From Orobanche coerulescens (Eukaryota; Streptophyta; Magnoliopsida; Lamiales; Orobanchaceae): a stretch of 64,000 bases of DNA. The DNA lies in assembly GCA_033398695.1 (NCBI GenBank), contig CM065804.1, positions 39,695,501-39,759,500 of the forward strand, in the 5' to 3' direction. The notes below the pieces were generated by a model that saw nothing but the letters and a program-made list of their open reading frames with translations, was not told the DNA's origin and made no database searches. Positions within the stretch are counted from its first letter, which is position 1. Each line of letters opens with the position of its first letter. The position numbers and the translations under genes are program-made. This document shows, in pieces, positions 11,138-24,873 of this stretch.

Positions 11138-13533
11138 TGTAACACCCCCAAGATATTCGAGGAGAATTACAGCGCCGTGGACCCCTACATGGGACCCACC
11201 AGGCTAACACAAGAAAACACCACTCGACTAACCGCCTCAGTTAGCAAGGAAACAATTGTTAACAATAAGAACATAAAACAACACGTCCGGTACAACCGGC
11301 ATAAATAACATGAACCGACAAATACAATAACTCCAACGAAGACCAATCACAATCTGAAAGGAAAAGCCTAAGTACTCGCGAGTACAATCTATAAGTTTAC
11401 AATTTGGAAAACATCCACATCAAAAGAGACAGTAAGAAATAACAAGACTCGATTGCACATGTCAACAACCTTGGCCGACATCCTCGTACCATCCCAGCCC
11501 GCTCTGGCTGAGCATAACCTGAAATCCATAACAAGAATTTCCCCGACAACGGGTCCCCATAGGGGTTAGCAATTACGCTAGTACAAGTATTCAAGGCAAA
11601 CCAATCGCTTACACATTTCATAGTACATGCACCAGTATCATTTCGAAAACCAAAACAAGACGTGTCTTTTCCGGAAACAAACAGTCTCAATTAATTTGCC
11701 TAGGACCGGGACGAAGCCACGAATCCCACTAGAGGCCTCTAAGGACCCTCCCGAGCTGGCCACATTCATAAAACAAACCAAGCACCACACGTCACCTAGG
11801 ATCGGGACGAAGCCACGAATCCCACTCGAGGCCTCTAAGGACCCTCCCGAGCTGGCTAGCGAAACAAACTCATGAATCTAGGACGAAGCCATAGATTCCC
11901 TCCGTGATCCCGTCGGACCCTCCCGAGGTGAGCAAATCACACACAATATACATTACCATTTCACGTTAAGCATAAAGGTTTCCAAAAATACTTGCCTTGA
12001 ATTATTGACGACGCAACGAACGGAAAGGAAAGTCACCGACGAACGCTAGGAACCAACGAGACCGAACCTAACGATTCGAAGAATACAATCACAACCATTT
12101 CTAAATGAATACGGAATTGGAATACACCCGAAAATCCGCCTACGATTCATGTATATTCGTATATAAACAACAACGAGGGCGGACCGCAACCAAACCCTCT
12201 CGATTCCGTAAAAATCACGAAATATACCATGAATCCGTAGGAAACTAAGAATACCAACAAGATTAATCATATTCATCATGAATTAATCAACAAAACGGAA
12301 CGAATCGGACAAAAACACGAAAACCCCCAATTTTAGCAAAAGTAGGGTTCTAAAGATCTAACCTTGATTCGCTGGATCAAGGGATGATATCGGACGGATT
12401 ATTGATGATATAACCTCAAGAACTCCATGGATATGTTGTTAAACAACATGGCTTCAAGCTTAGAACACGCCTGATTGCGGAAGAGGAGAAGAAGAAGGTG
12501 AAAATGGCAAGAAAAACGTCTGCATGGCCTTATATAGGTTGATCGCCTGCCGACACGGCCCGTGCCGATCGGCACGGTCGTGTCGCATACCTGGCCGACA
12601 GGGGACTCGACCGTCCCGCTTGACACGGCCGCGGCGCGGAGGGCCTTCCGATAGTGACCCGTCCGAATGGCCGACTGGCATGACTCGACCGTGTCCTCGA
12701 ACACGGTCGGGCGTGTCAGCGATCGGTTCGCTTATCCGGAAGAGCTCGACGGGCCGTGTCGGACGACACGGTCGGGTCCCGAGACAAACTTTCGGCATTT
12801 CCATACGAGTGCGGCACGGGCCGTGTCGGATGACACGGCCGAGTTCGCCGGCGGATCGCCAATAACGAGCGGGTGAGCTAAAACGACCATAACTCTCTCG
12901 TCCGGACTCCGATTGACTCACCGTTTGAACCCTTGGAAAGCTAACTCGATGCTCTATAATGTTGCAAAGATTCAGAATTTTTGGAGTTACCAAAAATTAA
13001 TGGTGATCTAACAAAGTCGAAGTCATACTTAGAAAAGTCGTTTAGTAATCCTGAATTCAACAAAACGACACCGAAACCCGAACCTGAATACGAACCGAAG
13101 ATACGGTTACGAAGTACTCACAAAGACGAATCTAAGAGCTAGTAGGACACACGATTCTGACCACCCGAAGGCTCGAAATTCGACAACGGAAGGTAATTAC
13201 CCCAAACTTTGGAAATTACGAAAATGGCCCAAATGCCCGAAAATCACCATACGACAACGAATAATCAAACCGAAGCTCACAACACGTATAACAACGTTAA
13301 ATGAACTTACGAAAAACCCCAAACGATTTGAGCGAGATTCGCAAGAACCGAACTCAAGCGCGGAAAAGTCGCTAAAAAGCACGGAACTCAACAAAGCAGC
13401 ACCGAAACGAACTCGGATGACAAAAAGTGCAGAATTAAATATTCTCCGAATGACGAAACGGTCATGATAGAGTTGTCAAAATAAAATTCCTCCGAAAAAA
13501 GAAAATTACCGAATTCAAATTGCGGATATTACA
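11138..13533 (-). repeat. Family X LTR, full length (2,396 bp)
   Basis: Minus strand: starts TGTAATATCCGCAATT at 13533 and ends CTTGGGGGTGTTACA at 11138. Parts in order: about 660 bp of U3; a GC-rich palindrome array at 12540-12870; TATA (CTATATAAGG) at about 12528-12537; a leader with a near-palindrome ATGTTGTTTAACAACAT; a repeat of about 96 bp (2.7 copies, 11699-11920); and a conserved end containing GGCGCTGTAATTCTCC. X interior lies on both sides (13534 up and 11137 down). This is therefore an LTR shared by two tandem interiors, not a simple insertion flanked by target duplications. Confidence 0.75.
12528..12870 (-). promoter_or_regulatory. Palindrome array and TATA box, X LTR
   Basis: GC-rich block with repeated inverted words CGTGTCG/CGACACG and CACGGCCGTG, directly upstream of TATATAAGG on the minus strand. 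The block stands out from AT-rich surroundings. Equivalent blocks are at 20935-21282, 23850-24200 and 30780-31121. Confidence 0.55.
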
Positions 13534-16006
13534 TTCTACCCTCATTAACAGAAGTTTCGTCCAGTAACTTAAAACAAGTAGGGGAGCAATATACCCGCCA
13601 GGAAAACTCGACGAGATACACCAAAAACAGAAAACTCGCGCCCAACGGCGAAATGCTGCAAGAAACGCAAAGAGACATACGGCGTGAAAACACGTTCCAC
13701 GACGACCAACACAACGTCGCCGTTAGGGATATAATAAAACCAACAAATGACAAGCGTCATCAAACGGATAATATAGCCAAGTCAATTATCCGACAATCAC
13801 AAAACACAACGAACGAAAGTCAGTATGATTGACCAACCCAACGGTACATCAATCGAAACGCGAGCCAATCGCTGAACTAATACTGAATTCCACCGCCCAA
13901 GGGTTGGAAGATCGAAAACGAGACTAATTTCCCAAACTTAAGGGAATTAGGAAGGAGCCTGAATGCTCAACGATCACAAAACGAACAATCATGTCCGAAA
14001 CATTCAAACGATCACAAAATGAACAAGCAAACGATCGAGACAACAAAAATCGAACAATCATGTCCGAAACACGAAGGATAATAAAACTCAAACAACAACT
14101 CCTAGGATGATCTGGTGAGAACTACAAGGAATGCATTCCCATAAGATCCACAGGATAGGGAATAGCGATTGAAAAGTCACAGCGACAAACGAGTTATTCC
14201 AAAACAATACCACACTCGTTCGATCAACAAAAGCAAGGGATAGGGAAAGTTCAGAAATGTCAACGAACATAAACGAGTCGACAGAGTCGAAAATACAGAA
14301 GTTCCAATTCCGATCCACTTCGAATAAAAGAACTAGTAGAACCAAAAGATGTTACTTCCGAACAAGGTTCACAAGAATCGAACCGAACTCGGAAAAGTCA
14401 CAGCGATAACCAGATCGACCCAAAACAAGATCACAGCTCGTTCGAATGATGAACCCGAAATACAAAACAAGTTCGATAAGATCAACGAACACGAACGAAT
14501 CGATAGATCGAGAAAGAGAAAATACAGAAGTCAAAATAGTATGGGTAGTATCCCCGACCTCATCCACGAAATTCACAAAAACAGGAGCAAGGTAACAAGA
14601 CATTAAACAACCGACACATAACGGAACGATCACCGATGCACACGGTCATACCAAACCAAGCTCTAACAGCTCGCACATGCGCGACAACGTAGAAATCACT
14701 ACGAGGCGGCAACATTCGACACTAACATCCCACCTCTCACAACAAATGCGTGGCAACGCCTCGACGTTCATGCCACCAATCTGATCATACTCGGGAGCAA
14801 ACATCATAACGACAACGCGAACATCATACATATATACCCATCCCTCAAACGGGAATGGATAGGTTTTAAAAACGAAAAACTCATTTTGAAAATAATTTAG
14901 AAGAACACCGGTTGATCTTGAGTATCACCTTTCAAAAAGTACAAACGTGAAACATCGTTATCGAGACTTTGGAGAACCATTTCGCATTTGATAAAAATGA
15001 GGACACTTTCTCTTAGTGAAAACTTTCAGAATATTCGACCCTCGGGTCTAAATAAAAGTGTTTCTAAAACATTGAAAATATCTCAGAGCATTTTGGTCCT
15101 CGAGGTAGAAGAATTTTGAAATGTGTTGTGGCACCTTGTATGTACTACGAGAAAATAATTCATTTTAAAAGAACGTCTCGAAATTTATTTTCTAAGATAC
15201 TCAAGGTTTTTCGTATACAATAGGCCAAAATGCCCAGAATTCACACTTGTCAACATTCACTTAAACACATCATAGCACACTCATTAAATCGTTCACAATC
15301 AAGACAGTGATATACAATCCCTAGGATATGCTTAACAACATCATTAAAACAACGATCGGTTTATCAAAACCGGATGGAAAACGACATCAAGAACAAAACT
15401 CCAAAAAGTCAACTCTAGGGATTCAAGAAAAATTACCTGGATTCGGCGAAGAACAATGGATTAGATGATGTTAAAAATCATCTAGGATACTCCAAAACAC
15501 CTTTGGATGGAAGAAAAAAATCAGCCCCAATGCGAAAACTCGTCGCTACGAATCAATCTAATGGAGCAATAACAAAAATGAAGAAAAATGCAACATCTAG
15601 ACGGGTGTCCGGTATTTATATCGACACAATTAGCGTGCGCTAATCATTAAGGTTAGCGTGCGCTATCACGGCACCAAACAAAACTCGACCAAAAATACAC
15701 CGTTAGCGTGCGCTAATCCCAAGTGTTAGCGTGCGCTAACGAGAACTTCGAGACCACCCGGTAGTTCTGGATCGCTCAACTACCAGGTAGCGTGCGCTAT
15801 TCTCCCTTTAGCGTGCTACCAACGTACTTTCGCGCGCGTAAGCCGTAAAGCGTAGCGTGCGCTAACAATTCACAGAGACAACAACAGAACATATCATAAA
15901 AATTACATGCCGTAAACCCTTCTCACAAGGATTTACCAGGCTAAGCATGATTTCCCATCTCATTTCGAAAATGCTAAAAAGACCAATGACGGTGATGTTT
16001 TCCAAA
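13534..16006 (-). mobile_element. Family X interior, partial (3' half)
   Basis: Nearly the same sequence as 7141-9610, on the minus strand, ending at a junction where orientation flips. The shared word GATGTTTTCCAAA (15994-16006) belongs both to the X interior and to the X LTR near its end. The crossover therefore lies in 13 bp of microhomology. Confidence 0.7.
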
Positions 16007-16271
16007 TTGTAAACTTATAGATTGTACTCGCGAGTACTTAGGCTTTTCCTTTCAGATTGTGATTGGTCTTCGTTGGAGTTATTGTATTTGTCGGTTGATG
16101 TTATTTATGCCGGTTGTACTGGACGTGTTGTTTTATGTTCTTATTGTTAACAATTGTTTCCTTGCTAACCGAGGCGGTTAGTCGAGTGGTGTTTTCTTGT
16201 GTTAGCCTGGTAGGTCCCATGTAGGGGTCCACGGCGCTGTAATTCTCCTCGAATATCTTGGGGGTGTTACA
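16007..16271 (+). repeat. Family X LTR, last about 265 bp
   Basis: Plus-strand tail of the X LTR ending GGGGGTGTTACA at 16271, followed by a primer site. The rest of this LTR is missing because of the inverted junction at 15994-16006. Confidence 0.7.
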
Positions 16272-19200
16272 GAAATGGCATCGGAGCTCTAGGTTTATGG
16301 ATACCTAGGCTTGTTGGTTATTTGGGTCTAGTTGTGTTTTGTTTTGCACACCGCTGCCGGCATCTCAGTACATCCAGTGCTCGTAAGTTTTCCTTACTCG
16401 ATTCTCTTGTTTTCTCGTATTGAAATTCCACTTCTTGAGCTGTGATTGCCTCTCTCGTACTTATCGTCGAGTTGTTTTTTTTCGATCCATCCGGTTCGTG
16501 CACTTTTGATTCTAGTATTGCGCAGTTCTTTATCTCTCTGGAGTATGTGCGTCGTTCTGGGCTTGACCGTTTGTCGTTTTGCGAGCCTTCCATCGCTAAA
16601 CTTCCTAGCATTGGTGGGATCGTTGGTGATCGAAAGATCCGAGTTTTGCTCCGTGATATATTGTGAGAGGGCTTGACTCTCTAGTCTTTTGCTGTGTGAT
16701 GGAATCTGTGTTTGGTAATTGCGATATACTAAATGTATGTTGAGCCGAATGTACCGATGAGTTGGACACCGAAGGGTGCAGTATGATGTAGAAGTTTTGA
16801 ACATTGATATGTTCCGGTATAGGTATTGATGGCAGAGTTTGTTGAGAAACTCACATAGCTGGTTTCGACATATGTCCAAATCGGTGATCTTTGGTTACGC
16901 TGTTAAACTTGAAGAGATAGTTTGACATATGCTTGGAATTAGTATTTCCGAGTTGCGCTTTTTGAACTGGTGATTTTTGAATGTCGTATATGAGTGTGTC
17001 CGTTAATTGTTGGTACTTGGCTAATTATTATTATTTACAACCAATGTGTTTCTATTAATAATAATACATGCGGCGTACATGCTTGAAAATTTCTTAGACT
17101 TGATCGTATTGTGGGTTTTTGAAAAGTGACATGAATTTGGGCGAGCCAGCCTTGTATTTTCAAATAAAACCTTGTGTCGGTATTTAAAGGTCGTGTATAA
17201 AAGTGTTTAGGACATTTTATAAAATGCTACCACTGTTAAGCCCTTGTCGTGTTTAAAAGGGTCTTGAAAACGATTTTTAACTTATCGGTTTTATTTTCGA
17301 ATAACTAGAGTATACGATTTTAAAATCAGATTAGACTGGGAAAACCTAGGCTGTCGAGCCAAGTTGTGTTGGTTGAGTTTTCTCTCGTCGGATTTTGTCT
17401 GACTTAGTCGCATCGCGACGCGTCGTTTGAGATAATTGGTCGTGATTAGTATCAAAGGGCGGTCGTCACTTACGTGCGACCTATGGATGTAATACTCCCT
17501 TCCTTGTGTTGTGCCTCGTGTGACACGAGTTATTTGTATGATTAGTCGATTGAATGATGGAATCCTTCTATGGATTTTGATTTCACGATATGTGTTTATT
17601 AGACTCTCGTATTTGGTTTATACGAGGAGTGTCGTCACCATCGATGTATTTTCGCACCGTATTTTATCCACGCGTGAGTTCTTTCAAACGGCTTTCGTAT
17701 TTTGCAACCGAGTTTTATTTCGTAAAACCGATTCCTTGAATCAAGTTTTGGCATTTTGGCCTTGAATATTTCATGATGGTTTGACAAATGAGTTTTTGAG
17801 TTTTGGAAAACATCACCGTCATTGGTCTTTTTAGCATTTTCGAAATGAGATGGGAAATCATGCTTAGCCTGGTAAATCCTTGTGAGAAGGGTTTACGGCA
17901 TGTAATTTTTATGATATGTTCTGTTGTTGTCTCTGTGAATTGTTAGCGCACGCTACGCTTTACGGCTTACGCGCGCGAGAGTACGTTGGTAGCACGCTAA
18001 AGGGAGAATAGCGCACGCTACCTGGTAGTTCAGAGCAGTCCAGGAACTACTGGACTGGGTCTGAAGTTCTCGTTAGCGCACGCTAACACTTGGGATTAGC
18101 GCACGCTAACAGTGTATTTTTGGTCAGGAGTTTTGTTTGGTGCCGTGATACCGCACGCTAACCTTAATGATTAGCGCACGCTAATTGTGTCCAGTATAAA
18201 TACCGGACACCAGTCTAGAAGTTGCATTTTTCTTCATTTTTCTTCTTCCTCCATGAGATTGAGACGTAGCAACTAGGTTTCGCATTGGGGCTGATTTTTT
18301 TTTCTTCCATCCAAAGGTGTTTTGGAGTATCCTAGATGATTTTTAACATCATCTAATCCATTGTTCTTCGCCGAATCCAGGCAATTTTTCTTGAATCCCT
18401 AGAGTTGACTTTTTGGAGTTTTGTTCTTGATGTCGTTTTCCATCCGGTTTTGATAAACCGATCGTTGTTTTAATGATGTTGTTAAGCATATCCTAGGGAT
18501 TGTATATCACTGTCTTGATTGTGAACGATTTAATGAGTGTGCTATGATGTGTTTAAGTGAATATTGACAAGTGTGAATTCTGGGCATTTTGGCCTATTGT
18601 ACTTCTGAAAAACCTTGAGTATCTTAGAAAATAAATTTCGAGACGTTCTTTTAAAATGAATTATTTTCTCGTAGTACATACAAGGTGCCACAACACATTT
18701 CAAAATTCTTCTACCTCGAGGACCAAAATGCTTTGAGATATTTTCAATGTTTTAGAAACACTTTTATTTAGACCCGAGGGTCGAATATTCTGAAAGTTTT
18801 CACTAAGAGAAAGTGTCCTCATTTTTATCAAATGCGAAATGGTTCTCTAAAGTCTCGATAACGATGTTTCACGTTTGTACTTTTTGAAAGGTGATACTCA
18901 AGATCAACCGGTGTTCTTCTAAATTATTTTTAAAATGAGGTTTTCGTTTTTAAAACCTATCCATTCCCGTTTGAGGGATGGGTATATATGTATGATGTTC
19001 GCGTTGTCGTTATGATGTTTGCTCCCGAGTATGATCAGATTGGTGGCATGAACGTCGAGGCGTTACCACGCATTTGTTGTGAGAGGTGGGATGTTAGTGT
19101 CGAATGTTGCCGCCTCGTAGTGATTTCTACGTTGTCGCGCATGTGCGAGATGTTAGAGCTTGGTTTGGTATGACCGTGTGCATCGGTGATCGTTCCGTTA

Positions 19201-20266
19201 TGTGTCGGTTGTTTAATGTCTTGTTACCTTGCTCCTGTTTTTGTGAATTTCGTGGATGAGGTCGGGGATACTACCCATACTATTTTGACTTCTGTATTTT
19301 CTCCTTCTCCAGTCTATCGATTCGTTCGTGTTCGTTGATACTGTCTGAACTTGTTTTGTATTTCGGGTTCATCATTCGAACGAGCTGTGATCTTGTTTTG
19401 GGTCGATCTGGTTATCGCTGTGACTTTTCCGAGTTCGGTTCGATTCTTGTGAACCTTGTTCGGAAGTAACATCTTTTGGTTCTACTAGTTCTTTTATTCG
19501 AAGTGGATCGGAATTGGAACTTCAGATTTTCGACTGTCGACTCGCTTATGTTCGTTGACATTTCGAACTTTCCCTATCCCTTGCTTTTGTTGATCGAACG
19601 AGTGTGGTATTGTTTTGGAATAACTCGTTTGTCGTTGTGACTTTTCAATCGCTATTCCCTATCCTGTGGATCTTATGGGAATGCATTCCTTGTAGTTCTC
19701 ACCAGATCATCCTAGGAGTTGTTGTTTGAGTTTTATTATCCTTCGTGTTTCGGACATGATTGTTCGATTTTTGTTGTCTCGATCGTTTGCTTGTTCATTT
19801 TGTGATCGTTTGAATGTTTCGACATGATTGTTCGCTTTGTGATCGTTGAGCATTCGTGCTCCTTCCTAATTCCCTTAAGTTTGGGAAATTAGTCTCGTTT
19901 TCGATCTTCCAACCTTGGGCGGTGGAATTCAAGATTAGTTCAATGATTGGCTCGCTTTGATTGATCTACCGTTGGGTTGGTCAATCATACCGACTTTCGC
20001 TCGTTGTGTTTTGTGATTGTCGGATAATTGACTTGGCTATATTATCCGCTTGATGACGCTTGTCATTTGTTGGTTTTATTGTATCCCTAACGGCGACATT
20101 GTGTTGGTCGTCGTGGAGCGTGTTTTCACGCCGTATGTCTCTTTGCGTTTCTTGCGCCGTTGGGCGCGAGTTTTCTATTTTTGTGTATCTCGTTGAGTTT
20201 TCCGGTGTATATTGCTCCCCACTTGTTTTAAGTTTCGGGACGAAACTTCTTTTAAGGAGGGTAGAA
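16272..20266 (+). mobile_element. Family X interior, complete, plus strand
   Basis: 3,995 bp from the primer site to the purine-rich AAGGAGGGTAGAA at 20254-20266. No coding domain is visible. A TGTAATACTCCC at about 17489 looks like an old LTR start. Downstream of it come the TTAGCGCACGCTAA array (17940-18185) and TATAAATA (18195-18202), so an older T1-like LTR seems to be built into the interior. Confidence 0.65.
16276..16287 (+). other. Primer binding site, family X plus-strand copy
   Basis: TGGCATCGGAGC, two changes from the usual initiator tRNA-Met site TGGTATCAGAGC, 4 bp after the LTR end. Confidence 0.65.
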
Positions 20267-22678
20267 TGTAATATCCGCAATTTCAAATTTCGTAATTTTC
20301 TTTTTCGGAGGAAGTTCGTTTTGACAACTCTATCATGACCGCTTTCGTCATTCGGAGAATATTTAATTCGCACTTTTGTCATCCGAGTTCGCTTTGCCGC
20401 TTTGTTGAGTTCCGTGCTTTTAGCGACTTTTCCGCGCTTGAGTTCGGTTCTTGCGAATCTCGTTCAAACTGCTGCTTGGGGTTTTTCGTAAGTTCATTTA
20501 ACGTTGTTATACGTGTTGTGAGCTTCGGTTTGATTATTCGTCGTATGGTGATTTTCGGGCATTTGGGCCATTTTCGTAATTTCCCAAAGTTTGGGGTAAT
20601 TACCTTCCGTTGTCGAATTTCGAGCCTTCGGGTGGTCAGAATCGTGTGTCCTACTAGCTCTTAGATTCGTCTTTGTGAGTACTTCGTAACCGTATCTTCG
20701 GTTCATATTCAGGTTCGGGTTTCGGTGTCGTTTTGTTGAATTCAGGATTACTAAACGACTTTTCTAAGTATGAGTTCGACTTTGTTAGATCACCATTAAT
20801 TTTTCGTAACTCCAAAAATTCTGAATCTTTGCAACATTATAGAGCATCGAGTTAGCTTTCCAATGGTTCAAACGGTGAGTCAATCGGAGTCCGGACGAGA
20901 GAGTTATGGTCGTTTTAGCTCACCCGCTCGTTATTGGCCGATCACTGCCGGGCGAACTCGGCCGTGTCGTCCGACACGGCCCGTGCCGTACTTGTCCGGA
21001 ACGGCCGAAAGTTTCTGTCTCAGGACCCGACCGTGTCGTCCGACACGGCCCGTGCCGAACTCTTCCGGATAAGCGAGCCGATCGCTGACACGCCCGGCCG
21101 TGTTCCGTGACACGGCCGAGTCATGCCGAAGTCGCCGTCGGACGGGTCACTATCGGAAGGCCCTCCCGCGCCGCGACCATGTCAAGCGTGACACGGTCGA
21201 GTCCTCGCCGGCCAGGTATGCGACACGACCGTGCCGATCGGCACGGGCCGTGTCCGGCAGGGCAGTCAACCCCTATATAAGGCCCTGCAGACGTTTTTCT
21301 TGCCATTTTTCACCTTCTTCTTCTCCTCTTCCGCAGCTGGGCGTGTTCTAAGCTTGAAGCCATGTTGTTTAACAACATATCCATGGAGTTCTTGAGGTTA
21401 TATCATCAATAATCCGTCCGATATCATCCCTTGATCCAGCGAATCAAGGTTAGATCTTTAGAACCCTACTTTTGCTAAAATTGGGGGTTTTCGTGTTTTT
21501 GTCCGATTCGTTCCGTTTTGTTGATTAATTCATGATGAATATGATTAATCTTGTTGGTATTCTTAGTTTCCCTACGGATTCATGGTATATTTCGTGATTT
21601 TTACGGAATCGAGAGGGTTTGGTTGCGGTCCTCCCTCGTTGTTGTTTATATACGAATATACATGAATCGTAGGCGGATTTTCGGGTGTATTCCAATTCCG
21701 TATTCATTTAGAAATGGTTGTGATTGTATTCTTCGAATCGTTAGGTTCGGTCTCGTTGGTTCCTAGCGTTCGTCGGTGACTTTCCTTTCCGTTCGTTGCG
21801 TCGTCAATAATTCAAGGCAAGTATTTTTGGAAACCTTTATGCTTAACGTGAAATGGTAATGTATATTGTGTGTGATTTGCTCACCTCGGGAGGGTCCGAC
21901 GGGATCACGGAGGGAATCTATGGCTTCGTCCTAGATTCATGAGTTTGTTTCGCTAGCCAGCTCGGGAGGGTCCTTAGAGGCCTCGAGTGGGATTCGTGGC
22001 TTCGTCCCGGTCCTAGGTGACGTGTGGTGCTTGGTTTGTTTTATGAATGTGGCCAGCTCGGGAGGGTCCTTAGAGGCCTCGAGTGGGATTCGTGGCTTCG
22101 TCCCGGTCCTAGGCAAATTAATTGAGACTGTTTGTTTCCGGAAAAGACACGTCTTGTTTTGGTTTTCGAAATGATATTGGTGCATGTACTATGAAATGTG
22201 TAAGCGATTGGTTTGCCTTGAATACTTGTACTAGCGTAATTGCTAACCCCTCTGGGGACCCGTTGTCGGGGAAATTCTTGTTATGGATTTCAGGTTATGC
22301 TCAGCCAGACGAGCGGGCGCTGGGATGGTACGAGGATGTCGGCCAAGGTTGTTGACATGTGCAATCGAGTCTTGTTATTTCTTACTGTCTCTTTTGATGT
22401 GGATGTTTTCTAAATTGTAAACTTATAGATTGTACTCGCGAGTACTTAGGCTTTTCCTTTCAGATTGTGATTGGTCTTCGTTGGAGTTATTGTATTTGTC
22501 GGTTGATGTTATTTATGCCGGTTGTACCGGACGTGTTGTTTTATGTTCTTATTGTTAACAATTGTTTCCTTGCTATCCGAGGCGGTTAGTCGAGTGGTGT
22601 TTTCTTGTGTTAGCCTGGTGGGTCCCATGTAGGGGTCCACGGCGCTGTAATTCTCCTCGAATATCTTGGGGGTGTTAC
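20267..22678 (+). repeat. Family X LTR, full length, plus strand
   Basis: Starts TGTAATATCCGCAATT and ends GGGGGTGTTAC at 22678. The palindrome array is at 20935-21260 and TATATAAGG at 21274-21282. The leader starts in pyrimidine-rich DNA (CTTCTTCTTCTCCTCTTCCG). A 96-bp-type repeat is at 21955-22110. The expected primer site after 22678 is replaced by an inverted X LTR, joined at a GAAA shared by both. Confidence 0.75.
20935..21282 (+). promoter_or_regulatory. Palindrome array and TATA box, X LTR (best example)
   Basis: At 20960-20981 a perfect dyad has arms GGCCGTGTCG and CGACACGGCC around TC. At 21031-21048 the arms are CCGTGTCG and CGACACGG around TC. Further CACGGCC and CGGCCGTGT words follow down to TATATAAGG at 21274-21282. 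The position immediately upstream of TATA suggests binding sites for a dimeric factor; this is inference. Confidence 0.55.
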
Positions 22679-24873
22679 GGAAAGGAAAAGCCTAAGTACT
22701 CGCGAGTACAATCTATAAGTTTACAATTTGGAAAACATCCACATCAAAAGAGACAGTAAGAAATAACAAGACTCGATTGCACATGTCAACAACCTTGGCC
22801 GACATCCTCGTACCATCCCAGCGCCCGCTCGTCTGGCTGAGCATAACCTGAAATCCATAACAAGAATTTCCCCGACAACGGGTCCCCAGAGGGGTTAGCA
22901 ATTACGCTAGTACAAGTATTCAAGGCAAACCAATCGCTTACACATTTCATAGTACATGCACCAATATCATTTCGAAAACCAAAACAAGACGTGTCTTTTC
23001 CTAAACAAATGATCTCAATTAATTTGCCTAGACCGGACGAAGCCACGAATCCCACTCGAGGCCTCTAAGGACCCTCCCGAGCCGCCATATTCATAAAACA
23101 AACCAAGCACCACACGTCACCTAGGACCGGACGAAGCCACGAATCCCACTCGAGGCCTCTAAGGACCCTCCCGAGCCGGCTAGCGAAACAAACTCATGAA
23201 TCTAGGACGAAGCCATAGATTCCTCCGTGATCCCGCTTGACCTCCCGAGGTGAGCAAATCACACACAATATACATTACCATTTCACGTTAAGCATAAAGG
23301 TTTCCAAAAATACTTGCCTTGAATTATTGACGACGCAACGAACGGAAAGGAAAGTCACCGACGAACGCTAGGAACCAACGAGACCGAACCTAACGATTTG
23401 AAGAATACAATCACAACCATTTCTAAATGAATACGGAATTGGAATACACCCGAAAATCCGCCTAGGATTCATGTATATTCGTATATAAACAACAACGAGG
23501 GCGGACCGCAACCAAACCCTCTCGATTCCGTAAAAATCACGAAATATACCATGAATCCGTAGGGAAACTAAGAATACCAACAAGATTAATCATATTCATC
23601 ATGAATTAATCAACAAAACGGAACGAATCGGACAAAAACACGAAAACCCCCAATTTTAGCAAAAGTAGGGTTCTAAAGATCTAACCTTGATTCGCTGGAT
23701 CAAGGGATGATATCGGACGGATTATTGATGATATAACCTCAAGAACTCCATGGATATGTTGTTAAACAACATGGCTTCAAGCTTAGAACACGCCCAGCTG
23801 CGGAAGAGGAGAAGAAGAAGGTGAAAAATGGCAAGAAAAACGTCATAGGCCTTATATGGGGTTGATCGCTCGCCGGACACGGCCCGTGCCGATCGGGCAC
23901 GGCCGTGTCGCATACCTGGCCGACAGGACTCGACCGTGTCCTCGCTTGACACGGTCGCGGCGCGGAGGGCCTTCCGATAGTGACCCGTCCGACAATGACT
24001 TCGGCATGACTCGACCGTGTCCTCGGAACACGGCCGGGCGGTTTCGGCAATGCTATGGCTTATCCTAAGAGTTCGCACGGCCGTGTCGGACGACACGGTC
24101 GGGTCCTGAGACAGAAACTTTCGGCCGTTCCGGACAAGTACGGCACGGGCCGTGTCGGACGACACGGCCGAGTTCGGCCGGCAGTGATCGGCCAATAACG
24201 AGCGGGTGAGCTAAAACGACCATAACTCTCTCGTCCGGACTCCGATTGACTCACCGTTTGAACCATTGGAAAGCTAACTCGATGCTCTATAATGTTGCAA
24301 AGATTCAGAATTTTTGGAGTTACGAAAAATTAATGGTGATCTAACAAAGTCGAACTCATACTTAGAAAAGTCGTTTAGTAATCCTGAATTCAACAAAACG
24401 ACACCGAAACCCGAACCTGAATATGAACCGAAGATACGGTTACGAAGTACTCACAAAGACGAATCTAAGAGCTAGTAGGACACACGATTCTGACCACCCG
24501 AAGGCTCGAAATTCGACAACGGAAGGTAATTACCCCAAACTTTGGGAAATTACGAAAATGGCCCAAATGCCCGAAAATCACCATACGACAACGAATAATC
24601 AAACCGAAGCTCAAAACACGTATAACAACGTTAAATGAACTTACGAAAAACCCCAAACGACAGTTTCGAACGAGATTCGCAAGAACCGAACTCAAGCGCG
24701 GAAAAGTCGCTAAAAAGCACGGAACTCAACAAAGCAGCACCGAAACGAACTCGGATGACAAAAAGTGCAGAATTAAATATTCTCCGAATGACGAAACGGT
24801 CATGATAGAGTTGTCAAAACGAACTTCCTCCGAAAAAAGAAAATTACCGAAATTTGAAATTGCGGATATTACA
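22679..24873 (-). repeat. Family X LTR lacking its last about 220 bp
   Basis: Minus-strand LTR starting TGTAATATCC at 24873, running through the palindrome array (23860-24200) and TATA (CATATAAGG near 23852) to GGAAAGGAAAAGCC at 22679, where it meets the preceding plus-strand LTR tail to tail. With the preceding copy it makes a palindrome with a 220-bp spacer at 22461-22680. Confidence 0.7.

Noticed and set aside
12460..12993. Arginine- and proline-rich ORFs on both strands
   Set aside because: Produced by the GC-rich palindrome array of the X LTR. Overlapping ORFs on opposite strands are expected from palindromes.
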